Source of the DNA: an uncultured Duncaniella sp.
GTDB lineage: Bacteria > Bacteroidota > Bacteroidia > Bacteroidales > Muribaculaceae
Reading direction: 5' to 3'
Assembly: GCA_910578515.1 (NCBI GenBank)
Contig: CAJTQR010000003.1
Coordinates: forward strand, 186,001 to 250,000
DNA: 64,000 nt
Below are positions 1 to 7,379 of this stretch, piece after piece. Position numbers and translations under genes: made by a program. Each line of letters begins with the position of its first letter. The first letter of the stretch is position 1. The notes under the pieces were generated by a model. It ran no database searches. It was given only the letters and a program-made list of their open reading frames with translations, and was not told the origin of the DNA.

Positions 1-218
1 ACGGCGAGATTTTTGACAGTACAGACGAACCAGTGGTGTTTGACCTCATCAATCTCATACCGGGATTCTCCGAAGGTCTACAGATGATGAAACCAGGAGG
101 GAAATACCGTTTAGTAATCCCCTCGCAGCTTGGCTACGGGGAACATGGAGCCGGCGGAGTGATACCGCCCGGGGCAGCCTTGGATTTCACGGTAGAGCTA
201 TTGTCAATAGAGGATTGA
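1..218 (+). CDS. FKBP-type peptidyl-prolyl isomerase, C-terminal part
   Basis: The window opens inside this gene, and about 72 codons remain, open from base 3. They are the C-terminal half of an FKBP fold: a GEIFDST strand, the PGFSEGLQMM loop, the LGYGEHGAG...IPPGAAL flap and the closing FTVELLSI strand. The same elements recur in the complete FKBP gene that follows on the same strand about 180 bases on, so the two look like tandem paralogues. FKBP domains isomerise X-Pro bonds and usually act as folding helpers in the periplasm in this phylum. The N-terminus lies outside the window, so a signal peptide or lipid anchor cannot be judged. The GTG at 33 is only an internal valine codon. Confidence 0.9.
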   Translation, partial: GEIFDSTDEPVVFDLINLIPGFSEGLQMMKPGGKYRLVIPSQLGYGEHGAGGVIPPGAALDFTVELLSIED

Positions 219-397
219 CGCACCTAACTGAGTCCGAACTTATTTTCAGTTTCTACGAACTGTCTAAAAAGGACCATTCTATCGGTTTACAAGCTAATCT
301 ATTCATAAAAAACTTATTCGATTTATAATTAAAGGAACGGGAGAGATATTACTATTTCCCGGTCCGGGATAAGGGATAACCCATTAACTAAAAATAT

Positions 398-1315
398 ATG
401 AAAAAAATTGTAATGCTTTGCGGCGCAGCCGCAATGATGATTACCGCAGTTACTTCATGTGGTAATTCAAGCAGCGTTTCTGCTAACGGCGGTTTCAGTG
501 ACTCACTTTCAGTGGCTATAGGTACAAGCCAGGGCGCACGTCTTGCATCAGACTATAACACTCTTCCCGAGGAGCAGAAAGCATCCTTGAAGAAGGATGA
601 TATACTTCGCGGTTTCAAGCAGGCAGTCATGACCGACACTACCCAGCAGGGCTATCTTAGCGGTCTGCAGTTTGGTCTGCAGATAGCAGGTCAGCTCTAC
701 CGTTACGAGCAGGCCGGTATCCACATTGACCGCAGCAAGCTCTACGATGCTTACGCAAAGGCTTTCAACTCAGATTCAATCAGCCCCGAAGAGCTTCAGA
801 AGTCACAGTTGGAACTTCAGACTCTTGCACAGCAGGCACAGGAGAAGATGATGGAATTCTACCGTCAGCAGGAAGAGGCAGCCAAAGCTGCTAAGGAAAA
901 CGCTCCCGAAGCAAAGGAAAACAAGGAGAAGGGTGAAGCTTACATCAAGGATGCAATGGCTAAGGACCCCTCAATCAAGATGACAGAATCAGGTCTTGCC
1001 TATAAGGTTATTAACGAAGGAACCGGAGCAGCTGTCGGTATGGACGGTCGCGCAAAGGTGAAGTATACCGGCAAGCTTATCGATGGTACAGTATTTGACA
1101 GCAACGAAGGCGTTTCATTCTCACCCCGTCAGGTTGTTCCCGGTTTCGGTGAGGGTCTCGCTATGATGAAAAATGGTGCTAAATATGTGCTTTACATTCC
1201 AGGCAATCTTGCTTACGGTGTAGATGGTACACCTGACGGAAAGATTGGTCCTAACGCAACGTTGGTGTTCGAGCTGGAAACTTCAGATGTTACTCCTGCT
1301 CCTACCGCTAAATAA
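398..1315 (+). CDS. FKBP-type peptidyl-prolyl isomerase lipoprotein
   Basis: The 305-residue protein has a lipoprotein signal with lipobox V-T-S-C, the acylated cysteine being residue 21. Residues about 35-150 are the helical dimerisation region of Mip/FkpA-type proteins (FKBP_N). A Lys/Glu/Ala-rich linker follows, and residues about 205-300 are the FKBP catalytic domain, with VKYTGKLIDGTVFDS, PGFGEGLAMM and a modified flap LAYGVDGTPDGKIGPNATLVFELE. It should assist proline isomerisation and folding of exported proteins while anchored to the inner or outer membrane. ATG 398 follows an A-rich leader typical of Bacteroidetes. A strong terminator lies directly downstream, so it probably ends a unit with the preceding FKBP gene. 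The family call is firm and its clients are unknown. Confidence 0.92.
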   Translation: MKKIVMLCGAAAMMITAVTSCGNSSSVSANGGFSDSLSVAIGTSQGARLASDYNTLPEEQKASLKKDDILRGFKQAVMTDTTQQGYLSGLQFGLQIAGQLYRYEQAGIHIDRSKLYDAYAKAFNSDSISPEELQKSQLELQTLAQQAQEKMMEFYRQQEEAAKAAKENAPEAKENKEKGEAYIKDAMAKDPSIKMTESGLAYKVINEGTGAAVGMDGRAKVKYTGKLIDGTVFDSNEGVSFSPRQVVPGFGEGLAMMKNGAKYVLYIPGNLAYGVDGTPDGKIGPNATLVFELETSDVTPAPTAK

Positions 1316-1343
1316 TCAAGGGAATTAAGGAAACTTTTTTTAG

Positions 1344-1380
1344 TCCGCCCTGCCTCAGAAAGGCAGGGCGGATTTTTTTA
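1344..1380 (+). terminator. Rho-independent terminator of the FKBP gene
   Basis: A perfect 12-bp GC-rich stem (1344-1355 with 1361-1372) and a 5-base loop are followed by a run of seven T (1373-1379). On the minus strand no T run follows, so it acts for the rightward FKBP gene only. Confidence 0.93.
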
Positions 1381-1420
1381 TTGTCTCCATCAGGCAGATT
1401 CTGAGTGTGTGAACCGGAGG

Positions 1421-2671
1421 TTAGTTGTTTGGGGTGATGCGGATGTGGGTGTCGGGATAGCGGAGGACAAGGCATGAGGCTTCGGTGAGGACTGTAGCCT
1501 CGGTGTTGCGGACGCCTTGCTTGCGGAAGCTGATTCGCTCGGCGCTGAATGGCAGGTGGGTATATTTGGTGATATACTCAGGGTCGATAATCATGCCGTA
1601 TGCGGACATGCCGCAGAGGTCGAAAATCTCGGAGTGAGCCACATAGAGAGTGCCGAATTTCGACACGAGTTTGTTGAAGTTGATACCCCAGATTGTTTCG
1701 TTGTCTTCGGCTCCCACGGTTCGATTGGCTTTGAGATTGCTCATCTGTTCGATTAGGTCAGAGCCGGCAATCAGAATTTTTCGCGTAGACCCACCACCCT
1801 GGGTGAACGCCGTTTTCATCATGGAGATTAAGGTTCGGTTGCTGAATCGCCCCTTGGTGTATTGGAACTCCTTGGCTGCCTGGTGCCATATACCTCCGGT
1901 GAGGAATACTTCGTCGTTGGAGTCGTTGGCGAGTTGCAGACGTGTGCAGTTTCCAAACATGAATGATTTCTCCATGCCGAGGCGCATGTCGATTATGGCT
2001 ACTTCCTCCTGGTCGGAGAATGTCCAACCGACTTCCTTGTCGGAGAGGCGCTGATAGAGTGATTCTTCAATCTGAGTTTTAAAAATCTGGCAATAGTTAA
2101 AACTTTTCTTCGGTACGGCTGTGTACTGAGGGGTCTGTACGTCGAGTTCGCAGGCGGCACGGCCCATGCGGACTATGCGGTCGCCGGAATTGAAGGCGGG
2201 GATTGTTATTTCCTCTACATCGGCTTTGATTTGTGTGGGACGAACAATCAGGTTGTTGCCATTGACATCCTTGATGTAGCCGACGAGCGGTACTCCGACG
2301 AAGGGTGCGGCGGTGTTTTTGTTGGCAGGGAACAGGACGGTCTCGGAAACGGAGAAGATGACGGGGTTGTCGACCTCGACGCTGAAGGTTCCGTCGGAGG
2401 GGATGTCCTTGGATGGCAGCGAGGTGGTTATGGTGGCGTGTCCCGGTTTGGTGTCGACGGAGTAGTAGTCGACTTTCATAGATGCGGCGCGACGAGAGCC
2501 GGCGAGTCGGGAGATTTGGTCGATAGGCGTTGAGGTGGGTCGGATTTTAGTGATGCGCTCGTCGATTTCGCTACGAAGTATGGTGGGCGACATTGATTCG
2601 GTGTCGCGTGTGGTGAGGGGTGCGTTTGAGAAGTGGCTACCGTAATTGGTGTTGTAGATGGTTCTTTGCAT
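1421..2671 (-). CDS. Capsid-like protein (DUF5309 / SU10 major-capsid type)
   Basis: This is an intact 416-residue protein without signal peptide or membrane segment. I read it as a major capsid protein of the phage SU10/DUF5309 type with an HK97-like fold. The N-terminal region has ERITKIRP (38-45), TPIDQISR and DYYSVDTKP (68-76). A middle beta-rich stretch follows, then a helical segment with IEESLYQR...DQEEVAIIDMRLGMEKSFMFG. The C-terminal part (LIAGSDLIEQM...GTLYVAHSEIFD...GMIIDPEYI) fits the late A-domain of such proteins. No terminase, portal, protease, tail, integrase or lysis gene lies nearby: an FKBP gene is on one side and hpt on the other. The only partner is the repeat protein starting at 3089, upstream on the same strand. 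It could be a prophage relic, though it is undamaged, or a domesticated capsid. The family assignment is from motif memory and needs a profile search. Confidence 0.6.
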   Translation of the reverse strand: MQRTIYNTNYGSHFSNAPLTTRDTESMSPTILRSEIDERITKIRPTSTPIDQISRLAGSRRAASMKVDYYSVDTKPGHATITTSLPSKDIPSDGTFSVEVDNPVIFSVSETVLFPANKNTAAPFVGVPLVGYIKDVNGNNLIVRPTQIKADVEEITIPAFNSGDRIVRMGRAACELDVQTPQYTAVPKKSFNYCQIFKTQIEESLYQRLSDKEVGWTFSDQEEVAIIDMRLGMEKSFMFGNCTRLQLANDSNDEVFLTGGIWHQAAKEFQYTKGRFSNRTLISMMKTAFTQGGGSTRKILIAGSDLIEQMSNLKANRTVGAEDNETIWGINFNKLVSKFGTLYVAHSEIFDLCGMSAYGMIIDPEYITKYTHLPFSAERISFRKQGVRNTEATVLTEASCLVLRYPDTHIRITPNN

Positions 2672-2699
2672 AGTTGATTTGATTTTGGGTTGGTTGTTT

Positions 2700-3089
2700 T
2701 TAATTTTTTATGTCCCAGACGCTTCGACGGGGACGGGTGAGGACGCGGGATTCGGGTGTGGGCTGGCGGGGTGGCGCGATATGGGCGGGGTTGGCATGGC
2801 GGGTGTTTTCATATCGCAGGAGCTCGTAGGGGCGAAGGGGGATTTTTGAGAGGCGGGAGGGAGGGGGAGAGGAGGACGAATCGGACGAATCGGACGAATC
2901 GGACGAATCGGACGAATCGGGGGAATCGGACAAATCGGAGGAATCGGACGAATCGGACAAATCAGACTTATCGGACGAATCTGATGAGGGGGATGGGGGG
3001 AGAGTGGGGTTGGTGGTATCAGTGGGGGTATTGTTGGAGGTTGAGGTGGTGAGGGTGGCAGGGGCGGTGTTGTTGGTGGTGGGGTTCAT
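2700..3089 (-). CDS. Small Ser/Asp-repeat protein paired with the capsid-like gene
   Basis: The 129-residue protein is not a family I recognise. Residues 1-33 are Asn/Thr/Pro-rich. Residues about 34-75 are a run of Ser-Ser-Asp triplets encoded by a 9-bp tandem repeat. The remaining C-terminal part is Pro/Arg-rich and ordered-looking (KIPLRPYELLRYEN...RRSVWDIKN). It is soluble with no signal peptide. Its stop lies 28 bases before the start of the capsid-like gene, so the two are probably co-transcribed from the promoter at 3195. By position it could be a scaffold, decoration or cargo-type protein with a flexible linker and a C-terminal binding tail. That is inference. The basic C-terminus after an acidic linker is unusual and suggests a real protein rather than a shadow frame. 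Confidence 0.55.
   Translation of the reverse strand: MNPTTNNTAPATLTTSTSNNTPTDTTNPTLPPSPSSDSSDKSDLSDSSDSSDLSDSPDSSDSSDSSDSSDSSSSPPPSRLSKIPLRPYELLRYENTRHANPAHIAPPRQPTPESRVLTRPRRSVWDIKN
2874..2985. repeat. 9-bp tandem repeat (unit about TCGGACGAA) inside the Ser/Asp gene
   Basis: About twelve imperfect copies of a 9-base unit run head to tail, with variants such as TCGGACAAA and TCGGAGGAA. On the minus strand they encode Ser-Ser-Asp triplets. The same unit recurs outside any gene at 21480-21529. Confidence 0.9.
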
Positions 3090-3115
3090 GGTGGTGTGTT
3101 TTTTAGTGGGGTGAA

Positions 3116-3194
3116 GGGATTTTTTTGTTGATAAAGCAGATTTTTTGTGACAATGTAGATTTTTTGTTGATGATGTGGTTTTTTTGTTGACATT
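3116..3194. repeat. Imperfect ~21-bp repeats in the capsid-cassette leader
   Basis: Four copies of a unit close to GATTTTTTGTTGAYRATGYR lie between the minus-strand promoter and the start at 3089. They would be transcribed as A-rich direct repeats in the 5' untranslated region. Confidence 0.65.
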
Positions 3195-3203
3195 GCAAAG
3201 TTA
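3195..3203 (-). promoter_or_regulatory. Promoter -7 box for the capsid-like cassette
   Basis: Read on the minus strand this is TAACTTTGC, a match to the Bacteroidetes -7 consensus TAnnTTTG. No clear TTTG lies at the -33 position. The predicted leader is about 100 bases. Confidence 0.6.
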
Positions 3204-3271
3204 ATATGATGAAAATGCTAAAAGAGTGCGATAATGTCAATGGGTAAAAAATTTTTTATTAGAAAATTTTG

Positions 3272-3280
3272 TAACTTTGC
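3272..3280 (+). promoter_or_regulatory. Promoter -7 box for hpt
   Basis: TAACTTTGC fits TAnnTTTG exactly and lies 23 bases before ATG 3303. It rules out the longer hpt reading frame that would begin at 3234, upstream of transcription. Confidence 0.7.
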
Positions 3281-3302
3281 ACAAATTTACTTGCCAATAG
3301 CC

Positions 3303-3842
3303 ATGAAATGTAAATCATATCAGGGGATGAAGTTCCGTCCCTATATAGAAAGTGCTAAGATTCAAGCTCGTGTCAAGGAGCTTGGTGAACAGATAGCTCA
3401 TGACTATGAGGGAAAGGTCCCTCTGTTTATATGTGTGCTCAATGGAGCGACTCCGTTTGCAATGGATTTGTTTCGTGCCTCGGACATAGATGCAGAAATC
3501 ACATTCATACGCCTGAAGAGTTATGAAGGAACAGGTTCGACCGGAAAGGTAAAACAGGTAATGGGTCTTTGCGAGAGTATCAAGGACCGCGACATAGTGC
3601 TTGTTGAGGATATCATAGATACCGGCAACACTATGGTGAAGCTTCTTGCCGACCTTAAGGAGCTTGAACCGGCAAGCATCCGCATTGCTACACTGCTGTT
3701 CAAGCCTGAGGCTTTAAAGGTTGATGTCAAAGCCGATTATGTCGGATTTGAAATACCCAAGAAATTTATAATCGGTTACGGACTGGATATAGATGGTCTG
3801 GCAAGAAATCTGAACGACATCTATATTCTGGATGAAGAATAA
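3303..3842 (+). CDS. hpt: Hypoxanthine phosphoribosyltransferase
   Basis: The enzyme makes IMP or GMP from hypoxanthine or guanine and PRPP in the cytoplasm (purine salvage). From ATG 3303 it has 179 residues, normal for bacterial Hpt. The PRPP-binding loop is plain in [13 protein letters not shown], and the family signatures [13 protein letters not shown] and [14 protein letters not shown] are also present. The frame is open back to 3234, but a consensus -7 box at 3272-3280 places transcription start after that codon. ATG 3327 (MKFRPYIE) is the other possible start. adk and xseB follow closely on the same strand, so this is a small nucleotide-metabolism cluster. Confidence 0.95.
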   Translation: MKCKSYQGMKFRPYIESAKIQARVKELGEQIAHDYEGKVPLFICVLNGATPFAMDLFRASDIDAEITFIRLKSYEGTGSTGKVKQVMGLCESIKDRDIVLVEDIIDTGNTMVKLLADLKELEPASIRIATLLFKPEALKVDVKADYVGFEIPKKFIIGYGLDIDGLARNLNDIYILDEE

Positions 3843-3872
3843 TAACAATACACATTTCAGATAGGTAAAAGA

Positions 3873-4463
3873 ATGTTTAATCTTGTAATTTTCGGTGCCC
3901 CGGGAAGTGGAAAGGGCACCCAGAGCGAAAAGCTTATAGCCCAGTACGGGCTCACCCACATTTCAACCGGCGAGGTTCTGCGCGCAGAAATCGCTGCCGG
4001 TACAGAGCTTGGAAAGATAGCCGACAGCTATATCTCCAAGGGTCAGCTTATCCCCGATGACCTGATGGTCGACATACTTGCATCGGAGGTGGACCGTCTG
4101 CGTCCGCAGTCAACAGGATTTATCTTTGACGGTTTCCCCCGCACAATACCCCAGGCAGAGGCTTTGAAGAAGATGCTTGAGGAGCGCGGCGAGGAGGTTC
4201 ACTCGGTGATAGGTCTTGAAGTAGCCGACGAGGAACTGATAGAGCGTCTAATCAAGCGCGGAGCAATGTCGGGACGCGCCGACGATAATGTCGAGACAAT
4301 CAACAATCGTCTAAAGGTGTACCATTCCACCACCTCGCCCTTGCGTGACTATTATCAGAAAGAGGGTAAATACCAAGCCATCGAAGGGACCGGACATGTT
4401 GATGAGATTTTCTCGAAGATATCGGGAGCCATCGACAAGCATCCTGCCGCTCCTAAAAAATAG
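3873..4463 (+). CDS. adk: Adenylate kinase (short-lid form)
   Basis: The enzyme catalyses ATP + AMP to 2 ADP in the cytoplasm. At 196 residues it carries the P-loop GAPGSGKGT (residues 8-16), the AMP-binding ISTGEVLR and the FDGFPRTIPQAE signature. The LID is the short type: after RLIKRGAMSGRADDN it goes straight to the NRLKVYH helix, without the extended or zinc-binding lid. It begins 30 bases after hpt, and its stop is 6 bases before xseB, so the three genes are probably one transcript. Confidence 0.97.
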   Translation: MFNLVIFGAPGSGKGTQSEKLIAQYGLTHISTGEVLRAEIAAGTELGKIADSYISKGQLIPDDLMVDILASEVDRLRPQSTGFIFDGFPRTIPQAEALKKMLEERGEEVHSVIGLEVADEELIERLIKRGAMSGRADDNVETINNRLKVYHSTTSPLRDYYQKEGKYQAIEGTGHVDEIFSKISGAIDKHPAAPKK

Positions 4464-4469
4464 ACCATC

Positions 4470-4700
4470 ATGGCAGAGAACGCGCCGAAATTTTCCCCAG
4501 TGGAGAGTCTGAGCTACGCGCAGAGCGTCACGGAGCTTGAGAACATACTAAGGATGATGCAGAGTGACAATTGCGACATAGACCATCTTGCCGCGTACAC
4601 CCGCCGCGCCTCGGAGCTTCTGCGCGCATGCCGCTCGCGCCTGACAACTACAGAGGAGGAGCTGAAATCAATCCTTGCGACGCTTGAGGAAAAGAACTGA
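4470..4700 (+). CDS. xseB: Exodeoxyribonuclease VII small subunit
   Basis: The 76-residue protein has the XseB pattern: SYAQSVTELENILRMMQSDNCDIDHL, then a helical hairpin ending in ...RACRSRLTTTEEELKSIL. It binds the large subunit XseA, and together they degrade single-stranded DNA to oligonucleotides. It starts 6 bases after adk with no promoter of its own. The usual partner xseA is not next to it in this window, so it must lie elsewhere in the genome if the enzyme is functional. The call rests on length and pattern because the family is short and weakly conserved. Confidence 0.85.
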   Translation: MAENAPKFSPVESLSYAQSVTELENILRMMQSDNCDIDHLAAYTRRASELLRACRSRLTTTEEELKSILATLEEKN

Positions 4701-4764
4701 TTGAATCAGTGCGATAAGTAGTCCCCCCGCAATTACTGAACAAAAATTATTTAATAACCATTAT

Positions 4765-6819
4765 ATGAAGACACTTCTTCCAATTGCAGCAGTAGCAATG
4801 ACACTAACATTAACAGCGGTGTCATGTAAGAAGGATGCCGCCGACCATCTGGCAAGCATCAATCCCAATTACATAGACACTACTATCGCTCCGGGTACCG
4901 ACTTCTATTCCCATGTGAACAAGGGATGGATGGAAGCCCACCCGTTGACCGCCGAATATGCCCGTTACGGACAGTTCAACATCCTCAATGACTCCTCCGA
5001 GCACCGTGTGAAGGACCTGGTGGAGAATCTTGGCGCTACCAATCCCCAGAGCGGAACAGTGGCACACAAGGTGTGGACTATCTACTCACAGGCAATGGAC
5101 ACCGCGCGCCGTAACGCTGAGGGTGCCAAGCCTATTCTCGCCGACCTTAAGAAGATAGAGGATACCCCCCATGAAGGTATGGAAGACCTCTTCCTCTGGA
5201 TGCACGGCAACTATGCAAGCCCCTTCTTCGGCGCAGGACCAATGGAGGACCTTGCCAACTCAAACGTATATGCCATGTATGTGTCGGGTGGCGGCATGGG
5301 TCTCGGCGACCGTGACTACTATCTGCTCAACGACGAGCGCAACACTACCGTGCGTGAGGCATACAAGAAGCTGATTGACGCACAGATGCAGAATGCCGGC
5401 TACTCAGCCGAGGATGCAAAGCGTATAGTCGACAATGTGATGAAGATTGAGACCTCGCTCGCAGAGGCAGCCCTGACCCGCGAGGAGAGCCGCGATATCC
5501 CCCGCATGTACAATCCCCGCACAATAGCACAGGTGAAGGAATCATATCCCAACATCAACTGGGACAGATTCTTCGTTGAGACAATGGATATCCAGACTCC
5601 CGACACCCTGATTGTGACCGAGCTCAAGTCGGTGGACCGCGCCAACAAGCTCATGGGTTCACTTAGCGACCGTGAAATCAAGGACTACTATCTCTGGAAA
5701 TATGTGAGCCAGGCATCATCACGCCTGAGCGATGACTTCACCAACGCATCGTTTGAATTCAACAAGGTGATGAGCGGTGTGCAGGAGATGCGTCCTCTCT
5801 GGAAGCGTGCGCTCGGAGCAACCGAAGGTGCGCTCGGCGAAGCAGTAGGTCAGCTTTATGTAGAGAAATATTTCCCCCAGTCATCAAAGGACTATATGCT
5901 CGGACTTGTAGAGAATCTGCGCACAGCCCTCGGAAAACATATCGATAACCTTGACTGGATGAGCGACACCACCAAGGCCCGCGCCCGTGAGAAGCTCGCC
6001 GCTTTCACAGTTAAAATCGGTTATCCCGACAAGTGGAAGGATTACAGCTCAATGGAAATTGACCCGGCTCTGAGCTACTACGAAAACATGCACAACGTGA
6101 GCATGTGGCATCAGAAGGATACTTACTCCAAGTGGGGTAAGCCAGTGGACCGCACCGAATGGGGCATGACACCTCAGACAGTGAACGCTTACTACAATCC
6201 TCTTGCCAACGAAATCGTATTTCCCGCAGCAATTCTTCAGGCTCCGTTCTTTGACCCGAACGCATCGGATGCAGAGAACTATGGCGGTATCGGCGTGGTA
6301 ATCGGACATGAGATGACTCACGGATTCGATGACCAGGGCCGCAACTTCGACGCCAAGGGTAACATGACCGACTGGTGGACACCCGAGGATGCCGCTAAGT
6401 TTGAGGAGAAGACCAAGGGTCTGATAGCTCAGTTTGACGAAGTGGAAGTGCTGCCCGGCGTACATGCCAACGGTCAGTATACCCTCGGCGAGAATATCGC
6501 TGACCAGGGAGGTCTGCGTGTGGCAATGACCGCCTTCCTCGACTCACAGGAGAAGAAGGGTGTTGATGTTAAGTCGGAAGCAGCCAAGATAGATGGTTTC
6601 GACCCCATCCAGGTGTTCTACATGAACTATGCAAACCTCTGGGCAAACAATATCCGTGATGAGGAAATCCGCTCGCTCACAACCGGCGACGTACACTCAC
6701 TGGGACGTAACCGTGTGAACGTGACACTGCGCAATATCGCTCCATTCTTCGAGGCATTCGGCATCACCGAAGGTCAGCCGATGTACCGTCCGGAAAGCGA
6801 ACGCGTGATTATCTGGTAA
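4765..6819 (+). CDS. M13 family zinc metallopeptidase lipoprotein (PepO-like)
   Basis: The 684-residue neprilysin/PepO-type endopeptidase has a lipobox (TAVSC) at residues 17-21, so it is tethered in the envelope. The N-terminal PepO domain (about 40-440) begins with the characteristic PGTDFYSHVNKGWM. The catalytic domain carries the zinc motif HEMTH (515-519) and the third ligand region GENIADQGG (Glu576). Such enzymes cleave oligopeptides on the N-terminal side of hydrophobic residues. Length is normal for the family. It has its own short leader after xseB and a terminator at 6853, so it appears monocistronic or at the end of the hpt unit. Confidence 0.95.
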   Translation: MKTLLPIAAVAMTLTLTAVSCKKDAADHLASINPNYIDTTIAPGTDFYSHVNKGWMEAHPLTAEYARYGQFNILNDSSEHRVKDLVENLGATNPQSGTVAHKVWTIYSQAMDTARRNAEGAKPILADLKKIEDTPHEGMEDLFLWMHGNYASPFFGAGPMEDLANSNVYAMYVSGGGMGLGDRDYYLLNDERNTTVREAYKKLIDAQMQNAGYSAEDAKRIVDNVMKIETSLAEAALTREESRDIPRMYNPRTIAQVKESYPNINWDRFFVETMDIQTPDTLIVTELKSVDRANKLMGSLSDREIKDYYLWKYVSQASSRLSDDFTNASFEFNKVMSGVQEMRPLWKRALGATEGALGEAVGQLYVEKYFPQSSKDYMLGLVENLRTALGKHIDNLDWMSDTTKARAREKLAAFTVKIGYPDKWKDYSSMEIDPALSYYENMHNVSMWHQKDTYSKWGKPVDRTEWGMTPQTVNAYYNPLANEIVFPAAILQAPFFDPNASDAENYGGIGVVIGHEMTHGFDDQGRNFDAKGNMTDWWTPEDAAKFEEKTKGLIAQFDEVEVLPGVHANGQYTLGENIADQGGLRVAMTAFLDSQEKKGVDVKSEAAKIDGFDPIQVFYMNYANLWANNIRDEEIRSLTTGDVHSLGRNRVNVTLRNIAPFFEAFGITEGQPMYRPESERVIIW

Positions 6820-6852
6820 TCAGCGCCGTTAAAGTTTTCATAACATAATAAG

Positions 6853-6895
6853 TAACACCCTCTGAAAGAATCTTAGAGGGTGTTATTTATTTTTA
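6853..6895 (+). terminator. Terminator after the M13 peptidase
   Basis: An 11-bp stem (6853-6863 with 6875-6885) is followed by a T-rich tract. It closes the hpt-to-peptidase stretch. Confidence 0.88.
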
Positions 6896-6985
6896 ATAAG
6901 ATGATTAGGTAAAAACCAATCGGCGGTCGAGTGTGTTAGAATAGTAGAAAAAAATTTAAGTATAACTATTTTAACCACTCACACT

Positions 6986-7153
6986 ATGGCACTATTAAAG
7001 ACAGAAGAGGCTCGAGAGATACAAGTATTGAAGGATTTGGAAAAACAATTGGTCCGCAAGGAGAAACGCGAGCGGATTAGCCATATTCTCATCTGTGCTC
7101 TTGCACTCTTTTCAGTGGGCGCTTTCATAGCCGGTCACTGCATGAAGAAATAG
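6986..7153 (+). CDS. Small single-span membrane protein (55 aa)
   Basis: ATG 6986 opens a 55-codon frame. Residues 1-30 form a charged amphipathic helix (EEAREIQVLKDLEKQLVRKEKRER). Residues about 33-50 are a hydrophobic span (HILICALALFSVGAFIAG), and the end is CMKK. It has an A-rich leader and a clean terminator 40 bases after the stop, which supports a real gene. The function is unknown. A cytoplasmic helix plus one membrane span is typical of small regulators of membrane complexes, but nothing here identifies a partner. Confidence 0.65.
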   Translation: MALLKTEEAREIQVLKDLEKQLVRKEKRERISHILICALALFSVGAFIAGHCMKK

Positions 7154-7193
7154 TCGTTCCCCGACGTGGGTCGTGGACATAGAAAAGATTTGA

Positions 7194-7246
7194 GTCACTC
7201 ACAAGCATTGCTTACGCAGGGTTTGTGGGTGACCGTCTTTTTTTTG
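7194..7246 (+). terminator. Terminator after the 55-aa membrane protein
   Basis: A stem with one G-U pair (7194-7205 with 7222-7233) is followed by nine T (7237-7245). Confidence 0.85.
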
Positions 7247-7287
7247 AATTATTTGTAGTGAAAAAATGCGGATAGGGGATATGGTGG

Positions 7288-7319
7288 TTTGAATTTAGGC
7301 AAATTTTGCGTAATTTTGC
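7288..7319 (+). promoter_or_regulatory. Full Bacteroidetes promoter before the DUF3078 gene
   Basis: TTTG (7288-7291), 19 bases, then TAATTTTGC (7311-7319) is a near-perfect -33/-7 pair. The leader to ATG 7380 is about 55 bases. Confidence 0.8.
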
Positions 7320-7379
7320 GCATATTATCACATTTTCACATCACGTTTTCGCAACGGTCACCACATTTCCAAGGTAATT

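Noticed and set aside
1517..2533. Rightward open frames opposite the capsid-like gene
   Set aside because: They follow the codon structure of the minus-strand gene and have no start signals or recognisable domains.
2874..2985. CRISPR-like array
   Set aside because: Units are 9 bp and contiguous without unique spacers, and no cas gene is near.
1421..3203. Complete prophage
   Set aside because: No integrase, terminase, portal, tail or lysis genes and no attachment repeats were found around the capsid-like gene.
3234..3302. Longer N-terminus for hpt beginning at 3234
   Set aside because: The consensus -7 box at 3272-3280 lies inside this stretch, so it would not be transcribed as part of the gene; the added residues do not fit the family.
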